Assembly: GCA_022592435.1 (NCBI GenBank)
Contig: JABYQS010000110.1
Location: 1 to 64,000 of the forward strand
Source: Cerioporus squamosus
Lineage: Eukaryota > Basidiomycota > Agaricomycetes > Polyporales > Polyporaceae
Length of the DNA stretch: 64,000 bases
Direction: 5' to 3'
Part shown: piece by piece, positions 10,498 through 23,500 of the stretch
How positions within the stretch are numbered: position 1 is the first letter of the stretch
Layout of the letters: each line of letters begins with the position of its first letter
The notes under the pieces: model-generated
Told to the model about the DNA's origin: nothing
The model's input: only the letters and a program-made list of their open reading frames with translations
The model's database searches: none
Position numbers and translations under genes: made by a program

Positions 10498-11222
10498 TCA
10501 TCGGGGGGCGGCCTGCGAGGCTGCAGACAGAACGGAAGACATCATCGTCTCAAGGGTTATAGATGGGGAGACAGCGGCGACGCTACGTTGGCCTCGGGCT
10601 TGCGGCACTCGGGGCGAGAAAACGGTGAAGGCGACAGCGAAGGCGGGGAGTGTAAAGGCTGGACGCCACAGAGATGTTGCAGCTCGATGACATGTAGGAT
10701 CCTACAGCAGGCTCAGTCGCCTCTTGCTGCGACTCTGCATGTGAGGATACTCACAGTTATTTCCAGCTTCTCCGCCGCTGACAAGCCCGGCGAGACATAG
10801 ATACCGGCTTGGACGGCGTTGGTGGCTTGTCCGGGCTCGAAACGTAGGGATATAGACGTAACCTGGAAAATGAGAAGGCATACAGGCATCGGAGTACCTG
10901 CGAGTGTAAGCCACGCACCATCGTTTCTGCGGGCTACGAGTCTGGCTCGGATAACCGGGGAGAACGAACTGCCAGGTAGTCGCGCATGTGCCATGGATGT
11001 CGCCGGCGAGGTCTTCGAGGTCTGCGTTAGTCTCTCCTGTTAGAGGCGGGCCCATGCAAGCTTCTAGCGGGTCGTTCTGCGCGAAACGCAAGGATGGCAA
11101 CACTGAAGCATGCGTAGGGCGAGAAGAGGACGGACGGAGAGGTAGCGGCTCACCTCACGACTCGCCTCTCGCAATTGAAACGTGTTGGCGCAAAATTTCC
11201 CGTGGCAACGGAGCACCAGAGC
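10498..11222 (-). CDS. Hypothetical spliced gene, start not found
   Basis: Minus-strand exons joined by typical introns read coherently. One block contains NDPLEACMGPPLTGETNADL and AGDIHGTCATTWQFVLP. After a 58-nt intron (GTTATC...TCGCAG) come TPMPVCLLIFQVTSISLRF, GQATNAVQAGIYVSPGLSA and EKLEIT. A second intron (GTGAGT...CTGTAG) leads to a last exon ending SAASQAAPR and a TGA at 10498-10500. An upstream block (APLPREILRQHVSIARGE, near 11155-11222) is probably an earlier exon, but its junction is unclear. No domain is recognised. Confidence 0.45.
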
Positions 11223-11559
11223 CCGCTGGCTGTCAAACGGTTATATTTATGGACAGGCTTAACGCACCTTAATCTCTGGGCGTACCCAACTCCGCACGAA
11301 CGCAGTATCTCCACTGCGGAACAGTACCTCGATTCGCCCCTGATATCCTCAGGGAACGGAAGTTACTATTATCTTCTTGTCGTCTACGCGGTTTTGTGCG
11401 AAATACAACGGTAGCATGGCCAGAAGACGACTCGTCCGCGATCTATGGTTTGAACTCTATCTGTGATGCAGAGCATCTCAGCGAACGCAGTGCTCTGGCG
11501 ACGACTTCTCTCACCTCTATACACGTCTCCAGTCTCCGCCTGTCGCTTGCAAGTTCCTA

Positions 11560-12742
11560 TCAAGATGACGGCGTCACGGGCGTCGCTGCTCCAGAGGCAG
11601 GTTGTGATGCCGTGGCGGGCGCCGGCGGTGGGATGTCTCCCAGAGGGTCCTTCATGTACGCCTTGAGGAAGTTGCGCCAGCTCGCTTTCGAGGGCACGAA
11701 ATGGCCTGTTCAACGTAACAGGTCAGATCCGCGCTTCAGCACTTGTTAGGGAACCATCACTTACTCCCGTCGTGGTACTCGACGCGCTTGTTCGCGGAGA
11801 CGTCTACAAGCTTCTGCGAATATTCCGCGGGAACAAGAGTATCTGCGCGTCCGATTATATGGAGAGTCGGCGTCGAGTAGCTTGGGAGGAAGATAGAGTC
11901 GCATAGCGGACTATCCTGTCGAAATCCAGCGGCAGATATGCAAAATGTGCTAGGAGATGGCACTTAGTTAGGATACGCTGTGGAAAGAAGCCTGCCACTC
12001 ACAATGGAGGATGCGGCGGCTTTCCGTCAACTAGCAAGGGTGGGAAGACATCCGGCTTCTCGAGCTGCTGCATCGTGAGAAGACGTCGAGTATGCGTGCG
12101 CTGAAAATATGCTCACTAACGCTGCCATGATCGCGGCCATACCCGCACCCTGGCTTGACGAACACGAGAAGGATGTGCGTCAGTATGAGCATAAGTATCC
12201 GGGCGACATCCTGAAGCCAACCTAAAGCCGAAGATCCCGTCATAGTGGTCCTTGCTCAGAATATCTCGGAGATACAGGATTGAGTCTTCCAGTCCAATGG
12301 CCTTGGTGCGGCTCGCGTCAGTCTTCCACCAGCCCCGAGGAGCAAGCGCAGGATCGGAGTCAGTCGAGGCCTCTGGTGCTCCCAGGTCGTTGAGTGACGA
12401 CTCCTCCGACTTGTTGAAAGCCGCGGCAAGGTCGGCTGGCGTCAAAACATGAGGAGCATCCACGAAAACTGCGGCCACATGAGTCATAGGAGAGGATCCT
12501 GCTCGTGGTAGAGCAGACATACCTAGTTCGATCTCCTTTCCGCATGCTTTGCGTAGCGCTGCCATCTGTCGCGAATGAGTCAAAGACATGTCGCACAAAT
12601 TGAGTCGCCGGAGCTTACTCTCTTGCTGAATATCAGCCCGTTTTGGGCGTATCTAGGTAATCCGAGTCAGATGAAGTGAGGTATTCTTGTGCTGAGGGAC
12701 TCAGAGTACGTACCCATGGAGCACAAGCACCTTCTTGGACAT
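11560..12742 (-). CDS. FSH1-type serine hydrolase
   Basis: This belongs to the family of serine hydrolases (FSH1/OVCA2 type, alpha/beta-hydrolase fold). Exon 1 gives MSKKVLVLHGY, the oxyanion-side start typical of the family. Next come AQNGLIFSKR, KACGKEIEL, FVDAPHVLTPADL, GWWKTD and GLEDSILYLRDILS. The nucleophile motif GFSQGAGMAAI is rebuilt across an intron that splits the Ser codon, with the unusual donor GTTGGC. The acid lies in PTLHIIGRADTLVP and the catalytic His in GGHFVPSKASWRNFLKAY. All triad residues are therefore present and the gene looks intact. The last exon ends in a Pro/Ala/Thr tail. The natural substrate is unknown; family members hydrolyse short-chain esters. Confidence 0.85.
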
Positions 12743-13400
12743 GTTTCGTTGGCTGAGAATCTAAGGACGGTGGGAGTTGGTGGTCAAGAGTCAAAGTTCG
12801 GAGATACGTGCCGAGCGCCGATTGCCGGGATAGTCGGCGCTTAACAGCTTCTCGACCCAAACCGCCATGACTCGAACTCGCCGTTGACCTCAGACATACT
12901 ACAGTTTTCTTACTGGGCTACAGACAATCCCTTTCGCATGTGCGGTGCTCCGCAAGTTCTGTATTTGATCGAGCTGGTCTGTTCGTTACTAGTCGTCTCC
13001 GATTGTTGTCAGTGTCAACGATCTGCGCCTTGAAGTTGCGAAGCCAGAGACACATGATCTACATCGTGTAGACGGCGGAGAGGTCGAGAACATAACAAAG
13101 GTGAGATAGCATAACTGCATTCAACGCTGACTTGATCCCTAATCTTTCCTTCCTGCACTCAGGCGACCTGAGTGACGATTGGTTTGTGATTGGTCTCCTC
13201 CTGAACGCGAGAGGGTGCTCGGCATGGAACTAAGTTCGGTGAGCTTGTGAGTCTACCTTCTATGCGTACAATTATGCTCGCCTCACTGCCTCTAATATGT
13301 GTTTCAATCAGGGCACTGACGACTTGGAGCGTACCCGTTCGGATCTTTGTGGCAACGCGCCATATTGACCGCTTAGACCGCGGCTCACGCCAGACGGCAA
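12743..13400. other. Intergenic, nothing recognised
   Basis: I see no gene, repeat or structured element that I can support in this stretch upstream of the hydrolase. Confidence 0.4.
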
Positions 13401-13408
13401 TGCTTTAA

Positions 13409-15624
13409 TTGTCCTTTCTAGCTTCTGTATTATGCTGGCGCCCCCGCCTGTCCGGGATGCTTGAAAGTACGTGTGCGTCGGCCACAGCCACAAAAGCGAG
13501 GCACGGACCCACCTGGACCCACCTGGCAAGTACGCTGAAGGACGACGTGTCACGACTCCGACCAGCCTCCCACACGACTTCAACCGCGCTCTCGCCCCCT
13601 GCCCTTCCGCGCTGTTCTTTCGCCTTCGACAGATGTTCCAGTTGTGCTCGTCATGAAGAAAGACAAGAAACCGGAAGTCGCAGATTCTGGGGGAAAGCCA
13701 CGCAAAGGCGGAAAACGTCCAGTCAAAACCACATACACGCCCTGGCTTTTACGCCCTGTTCCGAACTACTACCTTCAACGAAGTGAGGACTCTTCCATGA
13801 ACCTGACGTCCTGGCAACCTCATCTCCTCCCCAGCCTTGGAACTACGCCGTGGTGGACAACGCGTCGAGGATGCTGAACGAACCAACCTCGCGCCACAGC
13901 AACATTCGAATGAGGCGCGTCCTGCGGACAAGTAACATGTGCGTCCACATGCGCTTAGATCAAAAGCGAGCTAACATGCGTTAACCAGAACAAGAACGAA
14001 CAGCGTAGCCTGCAATAACGCGCGATCGCCCTTCTGACCAAGCCTCACCTCATCCAGAGGAGTGGCTATCGCCGCCTGTGGCACGACTCGCATCTCCTTC
14101 AGCGAATATCCGGAGTGCAGGATAATGACAATGTTTGACCTGATCACGCAGAGACTCGCGAAATCAGCGTAGTCGACAGTGTCGAGTAAGTCACCTACAT
14201 GTTTCGCGCAGTCGTCATGAACCGCTATACCAGAGGCGTCTCGGTACTACAACCCGCCTCTGAAGAAGACACGTACACGCCAACGGTGCTCGCGGACGCA
14301 ACACGATCTCCGTCGCCTCAAACACGATCTGCGTTCTGAATCTGAGCCAAACTTGTCTCGCGACACTGCGCTCGGTATCCTGCGGGACGGTTGCAATCGT
14401 CGCCACGTTCTAATTTTGCCTCCTTCCCCCGACCACACTCGCAGTCATACTGCTCACATGGCAATTTGCCACCCGAGAGATATCGTGTCCAGCTATAAGA
14501 AATCAGTGCGCTCACCTCTCTGGTACAACCCACTCCTCAAAACGCTCATCCTTACCCCTCAGGCCTTCCGACGTCGACACAAATGGAAAACGACACAGCC
14601 TTGCTATACGCTCATGCGTTCATGGAACATGTTGTACCTTCAACCCTTCCAGACCTTCCACCTGAAATGGTCGTTCAGCAAATTGAGACCGCTCTGTCGT
14701 GAGTCCACCATGGATCCGGATCCGCCGCCGCCGCCGTGCTAACAATGAGGCGACACTCTAGTTGCTTGGACGAGGCCTTAGAGATTATCAAGGTCATGTT
14801 GAACGCTCGTTGTGAACTCCAGGTGGCGAAGATGGCACGTCGCGCCAGCAACAGCATCGGAACGCCCAATGGCACTCTATTGCCGTATGAGCTGCCCCGG
14901 ATCCCGAACGAAACTGCGACCTGCCAGCCATCGTCACCGACTGGGTCCAACCCTCAGCCCGGCACACCAAGCGTGCGTGATCCTGCTACTGTCTGCCAGG
15001 GTGGCCTTGATCGCTCACTTCCAACCACAGACAGATGGTGGCCACGCCGCTGGCGCACCGGCTGCGGGACCACTGGAGAACGAGGAGAGACCACAACACG
15101 ACCCGAAATCCGGATGGACGACGGTTCGGCGTCGGTACGCATATCCTACACTTGACTGACTTGCTCCGAGCTAATGGCCACCGCAGAAGAAGGGAGACAG
15201 ACACCGTGTCCGCAACGGTCAATCCCCACGGCCCGTCTCTTCCACACCTGCGCGCAATGACGCGCGATCAGGTGGAAACGGTGGAGTTCGCAAAGCGGCG
15301 CACGACGTCTCTCAGGCCCGCACGCAGTTTAAGCCTGCGCCCCCGGGCTTTATGCGCGGTGTGAGTTCCAAGCTGCTTTCCTGATTCCGTTTCGCATTGC
15401 CAGCGTCGACTGAACATAGCACACAGGCTGCCATATATAACACGTATGAGAGTCTCTCACACCCTTCAACGACCCGGGCCCGAGGCAGCGCAACCACAGT
15501 GAGTACTGATGGTTCTTCGTTCGTTTCGCCCCAAGCAAATAAAGTGCATCTCCGCTCACAGGCTCGGAAAGGGGATTTATGGGTGACCGTTTCATACCAG
15601 AAGAGCCGTCGCGCTCTGGACTGA
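13409..15624 (+). CDS. Coding-like multi-exon region, unknown function
   Basis: Several plus-strand blocks read as exons with good splice sites. One (about 14565-14699) encodes TALLYAHAFMEHVVPSTLPD and PPEMVVQQIETALS, ending at GTGAGT. The next, after CTCTAG, gives CLDEALEIIKVMLNARCELQ and a Pro/Ser-rich end. Another starts after CCACAG (TDGGHAAGAPAAGPLENEER). One after CCGCAG is basic and Ser-rich (KKGDRHRVRNGQSPRP), followed by AAIYNTYESLSHPSTTRARG. An upstream block at about 13640 is Lys-rich (MKKDKKPEVADSGGKPRKGG). I cannot join all exons in frame or name a family. It may be one gene with a disordered product or a decayed gene. Confidence 0.35.
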
Positions 15625-15799
15625 CCTCGTGGGCACGGATGCCGCGTCTCTGTCTACGCATAGGTCGTCGAATGTTGGGATGTACTTGTTGGACTTCATA
15701 TATACGAGGCTCACGTCCGACGTATAGTTCTCGTTACGATGTAGCGGAAGCTATCCTATCACCTTAGAACAACACACATAGATTGGTCGTCCGATCGGC

Positions 15800-16440
15800 C
15801 GTGGGTGGCGTCCGACGCCATTAGACATCAACGGCGGCAACTGAGTACTGATCACTCAGTCGCCGCTCGGTGGCCCGACGCGGGGCACCTCGAGGCTTAC
15901 ATCAAACAAAGGATTGTTACGAGCACTGGCCTGCTGTGGCACAGATGTACAGAGATAGTGGCCACTGGTGCCGTCAAGGATGTTTGAATATGCTGAGCCT
16001 CGTTTACCGGAAAACATCGATTTGCCACCTGAACTGCATCCTATGTGCCACCGAGTGTCCAGCATGCCTATAAGACCACGCTCGTCAGCGGATGATGCGA
16101 CCCACTCCCGCCGTGAAACTATCAACCCCAATGGACCGGAACCTCCTGCTCAGCTACCAGCAAGCATGCGGGAGCGAAGCTCCCCCCGAGCGTCTCCCGA
16201 CTGAAGCCCAAGGGTCGCCGAAGGTCGGGCATCGTTTCTGGCTGCTGCGTAGACCGGCAACAGTGAAGGAAGCTACGACGGTACGCCAACGCGTTATCAT
16301 ATTTACTGAAGCGCAAGACTTGGAGACTCATCTATCATCCTTGTCCAGGATGCACTGGAGTCGGAATCCTGGTGCGAAGTCAGTGCTCGCGATGCGCTGG
16401 CCGACAGTCCTATCAGACCAGCGCCCATGAGAATCCCCGA
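15800..16440 (+). other. Further coding-like blocks, unassigned
   Basis: Plus-strand frames WPDAGHLEAYIKQRIVTSTG (near 15870) and YAEPRLPENIDLPPELHPMC followed by a Ser/Arg-rich end (near 15980-16200) look like exons but have no recognised family. They may belong to the preceding region or to a separate decayed gene. Between 16440 and 16950 I see nothing. Confidence 0.2.
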
Positions 16441-16950
16441 GGGAACACCAGCGGTGCGTGAACCAGTCTACGGCGTATGTGGACGTGGGCGGAACTCATC
16501 ATGTACCGGGCAGGTTTTCGCTTCGAAGAGTCGGCCCGGCATTCGTGTCCACAGGCCGTCATTGCGCGATCTTTATCGCAAGGTTCGCAGGGCTTTGCGA
16601 AGTATGAAGCGTCGTTGGCAGTAGAAGCAACAATGGAAAGAGAGGGGAAGGAGGCGGCGATCGAAGGCCAGAACGACTCGAATAATCGAACGAAGGCTAG
16701 CGGTGGGCTGGTGGCGACAGTTTATGGCACAGTGAGGCAACGATGCGCTGCTACTGAGTTCACAGTAGCTGGTACAATTACAGCGTGGTGATAATAATAC
16801 ACAAATGGGTATCATGGATGCTACTACTACTGGACGAGACACGGACTCGGAGGAAACGGCGCTGGAAACGAAGCGCCTGCATCAATATGAATGGATACGC
16901 TAATAGTGTCATAACCTATACTCACCTTACATGTAAGATGGTGGAGGGAG

Positions 16951-18305
16951 TTATGCACGGCGAGCTGCGGCGACCATGGCCAATCGCTGTAGACGATGCA
17001 TAAAGACAAGGGGTCCTGCCCACATGTCGCGGACGAGCGGCAGAAGCACCGACTTGGCGGTGAACCTGCAGATCTGCCCGACCATGTATAGCGCAGCAGG
17101 CACTAGCTGCTTGAGATCGGCCACTTCAAGGTGGTGTCCGATGCTGATTGCCTTGGCTGCGGCAACTGTGTCGCTCTGCGTCTGGGCTTGGGCCTGTCTC
17201 TCCGTCAAAAGCCGCCGCGCAACGCCACGCTTGATGATCCTGAGAGAGATTAGTGCGCGAAGACGAAGACAGGGGAGATGAACTCACTCGACGACCTGCT
17301 CGACTTCTTTCTCCAGCTCGTCTGGACTGGGTATGGTCTCTTCTGTGAGGTGCTTGTCGATGTCGAGCCAGCAATCGACAAGTGGTATCAATCCATTCGT
17401 CGGATCTGTGGCTTGTCCAAAGACGTTGACAAAATCCGAGTCCAGCGAGTCCGCAGAGCAGACACCCGTCGCCGCTGACGTGCTCGTTCGCGCACTGTCC
17501 GAGACGCTGTCGGGGCGCCGCGACAAAAGACTCGCTAGGGGTGATGAACTTGTCACAGCCTCGTCTTGAGCGTAGAGGCCGTAGGCTTCCGACAACTCCT
17601 GCGTCGAGCAACCCTCAATTTCGTGGTCCGAGTCGTCTAGAGTGTCGGGCTCTTCTGAACGCTACGCGAGGGATAACGCGTTAATTGATATGAAAATCAC
17701 CCTGCAGTCAGAGCACGTACCTGGCATGATGTCGACTGCAGTTGGCGAACGAAGTCCCCGATCCTGTCGTAGTCTCCCTCGAACTTCCGGTTCAGAGCGC
17801 TGTGCTCCTTCACGCTCAATTTGATGGCGCCGTCATGTTCGAAACCACCCTGTGGGAGTACGCGTATGCGCACCATAACATCGTTCTCAATCCAATGGAA
17901 GCAGTTCGAGAAAGGGAATGGTGACAGTGGTCGGACGGGCTCGAGTCCTCTGGCGTGAGCGGTATTTGGGGCGATCGGTACGACCATGTCGGCAGTTATA
18001 CCGCTCTCCGGATCTGGAGTGCGGAGGGTAGTACCGATAGGCCCGATGCTGTATCTGCACCACCGCATACCCGGCAGTGGGAGTTCACCAGGCTGAAGGT
18101 AGGTAAAGCTGAGTCAGATGCGACAGTGAGTAAGGAGAGAGCGGCGACGCACTAGGCCCAGCAGTGCAAGGTATGTTTTGTTCATCAATCCTCGGGCCTC
18201 GGTGAGTGTTTGTGGGTCGTCCAGACCGAGATCCTGCACCATCGCAACAGGATCGATACGAACGGCTGCGTAGTACAGACTAGAAGGGACGATTCGGACG
18301 ACCAT
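16951..18305 (-). CDS. Family A copy 3 (A3), unknown function
   Basis: Exon 1 gives MVVRIVPSSLYYAAVRID and DLGLDDPQTLTEARGL. Exon 2 starts PGELPLPGMRWCRYSIGP and carries GIGP-type core motifs, ADMVVPIAPN, SPFPFSNCFHW, VRIRVLPQGGFEHDGAIKL and KFEGDYDRIGDFV. After a GTACGT intron come DFVNVFGQATDPTNGLIPL, VDCWLDIDKHL and IPSPDELEKEVEQ. After a GTGAGT intron the last exon gives IIKRGVARRLLTERQAQAQ, then LVPAALYMVGQICR and a Leu/Ala-rich basic end. The C-terminal exon differs from A1/A2 and resembles A4. The gene is head-to-head with B2, with 434 bp between the starts. The frame is intact. Function is unknown. Confidence 0.75.
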
Positions 18306-18523
18306 GAAGAGATGGGAGTGGCGGCGATTTGGTACTCTGAGAATCGAAGGAGGAGCCTGTTGAGGCACTAACTTGAAGTACCGGTAATAGACAGTGAGCG
18401 GCACAGGGAGAGAATTAGGGGAGAGCGAGAAAGCGACTGAGAGGAGAGAAGGGAGGGAAACGGGGGAGAAGTGTGAGCGGGAGGCTTACCCAGGTCCTCG
18501 AGTCGTCGCTGCGTATGTTTGCA

Positions 18524-18570
18524 ATTGTTAGTCGAAGTGGGTGTCAGACGCTCACCGTGTGTAACCGCGC
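18524..18570 (+). promoter_or_regulatory. 47-bp A/B pair element, copy 3
   Basis: ATTGTTAGT, GTGGGTGTCAGACGC and CCGTGTGTAACCGCGC align without gaps to the other copies; the second half-site is GTGTGTA. It lies 218 bp from the A3 start and 169 bp from the B2 start. Confidence 0.65.
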
Positions 18571-18739
18571 TCTACGCACTGCCGCTGACCACTTGAGCGC
18601 TGTTCTAGTGCCAGATGCTGTTCTCCCATTGATTCACAGGCACCGTGAAGCTGTTTCTGGTGGGGGTGACCGTCTGACTAAATAGATAAAGAGTCGCCTC
18701 AGGTTGACATACCATCGTCATCCCCCAACGGCCCTGCCC

Positions 18740-19846
18740 ATGCTCTCGTCCTGGAAGTTTTTACCTGGCACTCCTGCAGATGCTCCTACTCGGGACGGCG
18801 GTTGCAGCTCCTGCAGTGATCCAGCGAAACGATGGTATCGACATAAGCCCTTCGCCAGCCACTACTTGGTCGGGGAAGTCGTCTCGTTGCACGAATCCGT
18901 GCACACGCCAATAGACGCAATTTTCAGGAGAGGGAACAAGGCTTTGCGTCCCATCATGGGAGTTCTGAGCGGAGCGCCTCGACCTGCTGTCGTCACGCAT
19001 AATCCCCGACGCATCCATCCGATAGGAAAGCAAAGACTTCCACCAATCACGGCTTATCTGCTCACGTCGTACCGGGGCATCCACTCGTCCAAGCTTCTCC
19101 CCGCTATCCTCAAGGACCATTTTTCGATACCCATATCCCCCCACTGCGAGATCGAGTCCTGCGGATACCACGTACACACGTTACCAGAATGGCAGAAACC
19201 CAACAGATGGCTCATTGCCGTTCCTGTCACGTCCGGCGGGACTGTCTACGGTCCATGGGAGTGGGAGAATGCGAGGGGAGTGGGCCAGAAGGATCTCTCC
19301 TTCAAGATAGGCGTCAATGACGAGGAGGAGCTGCGATCCATTTGCATCCAGAGGATGGATGTGTGGACGGAGTGGTGCGCGAAGGAAGAGTACGTGAAGA
19401 AATGCGCGGAGACATATCAGGTGAGCCTCGCTGCAATGCCAACGCCGATATCAAGCGTGATGATTGATACGGACGACAGATATTCATGGACAGAGAAGCA
19501 TGGGAAGCCCGTATACGACAATTTCTGGTGAGTCGATCCCTGTCCAACTCTCAGGCTGCACGATACAGAATCCGATGCCTTCCCTAGCCTGACAGGATAC
19601 ACGAGATCGCTGGGGAGTATGACGCGCAGCAAGAGCCGCAATCTGAACATGGCGCTCCTGGAACGTCATCTGGAGGGTTCAGCTTCCCTGGGTTGGAACC
19701 CTTGCGGCACGTCATGAACACCATACTGGTACGTATGACCGGCTTGCACTGACATGATCGTAGGACCGAAGAACTTTGCATTGCAGGGCACGATCGCAGC
19801 AACCCAGCCCACGACGGCCACTGGGGGCAGCACGGCGGGGGAGTGA
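18740..19846 (+). CDS. Family B copy 2 (B2), unknown function
   Basis: The start MLSSWKFLPG was chosen because it aligns with B3 (MLPRWTSHPG); an ATG 36 bases upstream is also in frame. Exon 1 contains GGCSSCSDPAKRWYRHKPF, VGEVVSLHESVHTPIDAIF, RPAVV, AYLLTSYRGIHSSKLLPAIL, FSIPISPHCE, YHVHTLPEWQ, RWLIAVPV, GVGQKDLSFKI and YVKKCAETYQ. Three phase-0 introns then separate IFMDREAWEARIRQFL, a block ending PLRHVMNTIL, and GTIAATQPTTATGGSTAGE before TGA. The product has about 308 residues. It is divergently paired with A3. The tail is short and matches B3, not B1. No domain is securely recognised. Confidence 0.75.
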
Positions 19847-20510
19847 GCAGCGAGGTCATACCTCTCCGATCTTCCACGGTGAGTCGCAGACGACCACGGT
19901 CCAACAACAGTGTCGACTGATCAGTCAACAAACAGTGGGGACCACTCACATCTATTTATGCTTTCGGGAAACCCGGGGGTGCGCCTATGGTGAGTTCACC
20001 GAGTCGAGGAAATGTGGGAGAAGCTGATCTGAGGTTGAGCAGATCCTGCAGCTGGAGGATTCTCGTGTCCTCTTGTGCTTCCCATGTGAGCAGTGTCGCG
20101 GAGTACGGGGGCCTGTGCGGCGAGTGAAATCTTTCTCTAGCAGGCGATCTTCATGAGACTTACGTGGCGAACCATTCGGAGGATCAAGTAGTGCTCGCAA
20201 CCAAGGTGGTGTCGGACTACAGTAGTACCACCTGTGATTACATGTAGGTCAAGGCAAGAAACGTCTCAGTACGTGTTTGTAGGTTCTTGTGCTGTTAGAA
20301 TCGTGGAAGCTTGAAGGCAACTTGCTTGAAGGAGATACTTGAGATCTTGCAAAATCTTCTGCTTATCGGTAATTGCCGACAAGGTGATCTCGATAGGCGC
20401 CCGTGTAAACCGGCCAGAAACAAACTTGACTCGCTTGAACGCTAACTCTGCTTGTCTTCTCCGCTCGTTCGACTTCCGCAATCGTGCTCCGAGGCTCTGT
20501 AGAGCCGTCA
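19847..20510. other. Intergenic upstream of ELP1
   Basis: I see no supportable gene here. The stretch presumably includes the ELP1 promoter; I see no clear TATA box. Confidence 0.4.
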
Positions 20511-20513
20511 ATG

Positions 20514-23500
20514 ATGCGCAGCTTGACCTTATGGAAGCTCTCGAATGTGTCCCTCACTGAAGCAGAATTCTTATCATCAAGCGAGGCGTCCAGCCTGACG
20601 GCGGTGGCTGTGGATCTCGACCAAAATGCGATTTTACTAACGACTGAAAGCAAAGGCACTTCGCAAGACGGGCAGGCCCGTGTTACGATATGGCTTCTTG
20701 CTGAGGGGAGCATGTCCGATCACAGCGTAAGCTCTAATACCAATCGCAAGCTCTCATAGGCTGACTATCGTACTCAGGCCACGCCGTCCCTGGTGACAGC
20801 TTTCCATACACCTACGATGGCTTCGAATAACCCATGGTCTGCGGGTCCATCGAAGAACCCTCCTTACGGTTCATGGTCTGATCCCGAAGTGCTTTCTCTT
20901 CACGTACTTCCAGATAGTCGTACCCTGGTCGTCATCACTCGTGCGGGCGACATTACGACGGTCCCCTTGGATGAAGACCAACCCACTGTATGTTCAGTGA
21001 CATCGGGAAGCCGGAAGGTATATGCTGATAGTAGCATCTTAGGCAGAGGTTGTCGGCTCTGTGGAAGGTGGCATTATGGGTGCAGCGTGGAGCCCAGACG
21101 ATTCTCTTCTCGTCTTGGTCACAGGTTATTCTCGGCTCTTCCATAGCATACAGCCCCCATTGACATGCGCTTTGTGTGCAGGAGAGGATAAGCTACTCGT
21201 GATGACGTCGACGTTCGACGTTCTTTCCGAGGGACCTCTTCACCCGTCTGACTTTGGCGAAGGTTCGTCCGAGTCGCTCATTCATCCTCCTATACTGACT
21301 CGTCTGCGACAGATGCACCGATTAACGTTGGCTGGGGCGCAAAGCATACGCAGTTCCACGGCTCCTTGGGCAAGGCTGCTGCGACTTCTACGGTCCCTGC
21401 TGCAGCGATCGGAGCAAGCCCAGACGACGACGGTCACGTCCGCATCAGCTGGCGAGGAGACGGCGCCTACTTCACAGTCAGCGTGCTCGAGGGCGCGAAC
21501 GAGGTGCATACGACTGCTTGCTTCCATCTTGTGCACTTATGAACCGCCGCGCAGACGGAAACAAGACCTCACCGCAAGGTCCGCGTATACTCTCGCGAAG
21601 CGGCGCTGCAGAGCACTGCGGAGCCTGTACCTGGCTTGGAGCACGCCTTATCGTGGCGTCCCTCCGGTAACCTCATCGTCGGCACCCAACGTTTCGGCAA
21701 CATCCCTGGGGAGTCGACTCAGAACTCCGATGGCGGATCTGGGTTGGGTCAAGGGCGCGATGGGCGACATGACATCGTATTTCTCGAACGGAACGGCCTA
21801 CGCCATGGGGAGTTCACGCTGCGTGAATGGAATGCAGAGTCCGTGGTGGCAGGCGCGCAGCGCAAATGGGCATACCGCGTGCGCGAAGTTGGATGGAGCT
21901 CGGATTCAAACGTACTGAGTGTTTGGATAGAGCGAGATGATGGAGACGTCGGTACGTGTGACCTTGGACACGCATGTTTGGTGAAACTAACAGTATCTTA
22001 AGTGCAACTATGGACCACAGGGAACTATTATTGGTAAGATAGATTCAAAGGTGTCTATCGATATGCATTCATTTGGCAACAGGTACCTCAAGCAGGAGAT
22101 TGTTGCTCCGATTGGGTCAGACGGCGCCCCAGGCCGCTTCACTACAGTCAAGTGGCACCCTGAGGACCCCCTTCGTATCATCCTGACGACTCACTGTGCG
22201 TATTCATGACCGGGCGGGGATGTCGCCATCGCTTATGACCTTGCTCTGCAGCGGAAGTCATCCAGCGCACATACGCGTGGGACACGCTAGCATCGCCCAG
22301 CAGACCGCCTGTGGATTCTGGTTCTGTGGCTGTTGTTGACGGCAGTACGTAGACCCCATGATCACCAGTTAGCTCACATGCCCACAATCCTATTCACAGC
22401 GAGCCTGCTTCTCACCCCGTTCCGGACACAGAACGTCCCTCCGCCCATGTCCTCGCACACACTTGCACTGCAAGTTCCCAACGTCTCTCTGCCATCCCTT
22501 CTTCGACGATCCCCCACTCCTATTCATGCCGCTTTCGCATCGCATAGCGATGTGCTTGCAGCCTTGTGGGAGCCCGGGATCGTCGAAGTCTTCGATCTGA
22601 AGACGCGGCTGGGACCCGGTCGTGGAAAAGTTCTCGACCCTGCCTCTATCTGGTCCGGGGTCCTCGAAGGCGCTGGTTCACGGAGTTACCGTCAGGCTGT
22701 CTTCGACCAACACGATAGTCCCGAAGGCGGGATGCGTCTCGCCATCCTTGGTACCGACTCAAGCGGCGATGCCAAGGACGTCGTTTGCGTTCTGGATATT
22801 CAGGGGCAAGAAAGCAAGCAGACGGTTGTTTCGCTCCCGGTGCGGAACGGCAGACTCGTCGCGGGTCGGGGAGTCTTTTGGCAAAGTCTGGGTGCTCAAG
22901 TCCACCAAGGTCAGTGGATCTACACTGTCGATCCTACCTATGTTGTAGCTGACCTTCGTTGCAGTCGACCTTGAAAACAAGGCTGTCGCAGAAGTCGCTC
23001 GTTTCCCCGAGTTCTGCTTCTGGACAACTCAGGCTTCCTCTAACGGCTCGCTGCTATACATCGGTCTGTCGCACTCAAGCAAGTTGCATGTCACGGACGG
23101 TCAAGCGACACGCACTCTCGCCACCAACGTCAACTCCTTCACCGCCACCCCCAGATTCTTGATCTATACCACTACGGCGCACGTCGCTCACTTTGCGCAG
23201 CTTTCAGAGTTGGCGAAAGTCCTCTCGACACCGGATGCACCATTGTCAGAGTTCGAAACCCGGCGTGTCGAGCGCGGGTCGAGGATCGTGACCGCTGTCC
23301 CGAGCACCATGAGTCTCGTGCTGCAGATGCCGAGAGGTAACCTCGAGACGATCAATCCGCGCCCGCTGGTCATGGAGATCGTCAAGCAGGACATCGACAA
23401 GTTAGTCTTTCGATGCACATGCTATGATGTGTTTCAGCTGATCGGAAATTCGCAGCGGTAACTACGGCAAGGCTTTCACGGCGTGTAGGAAGCATCGGAT

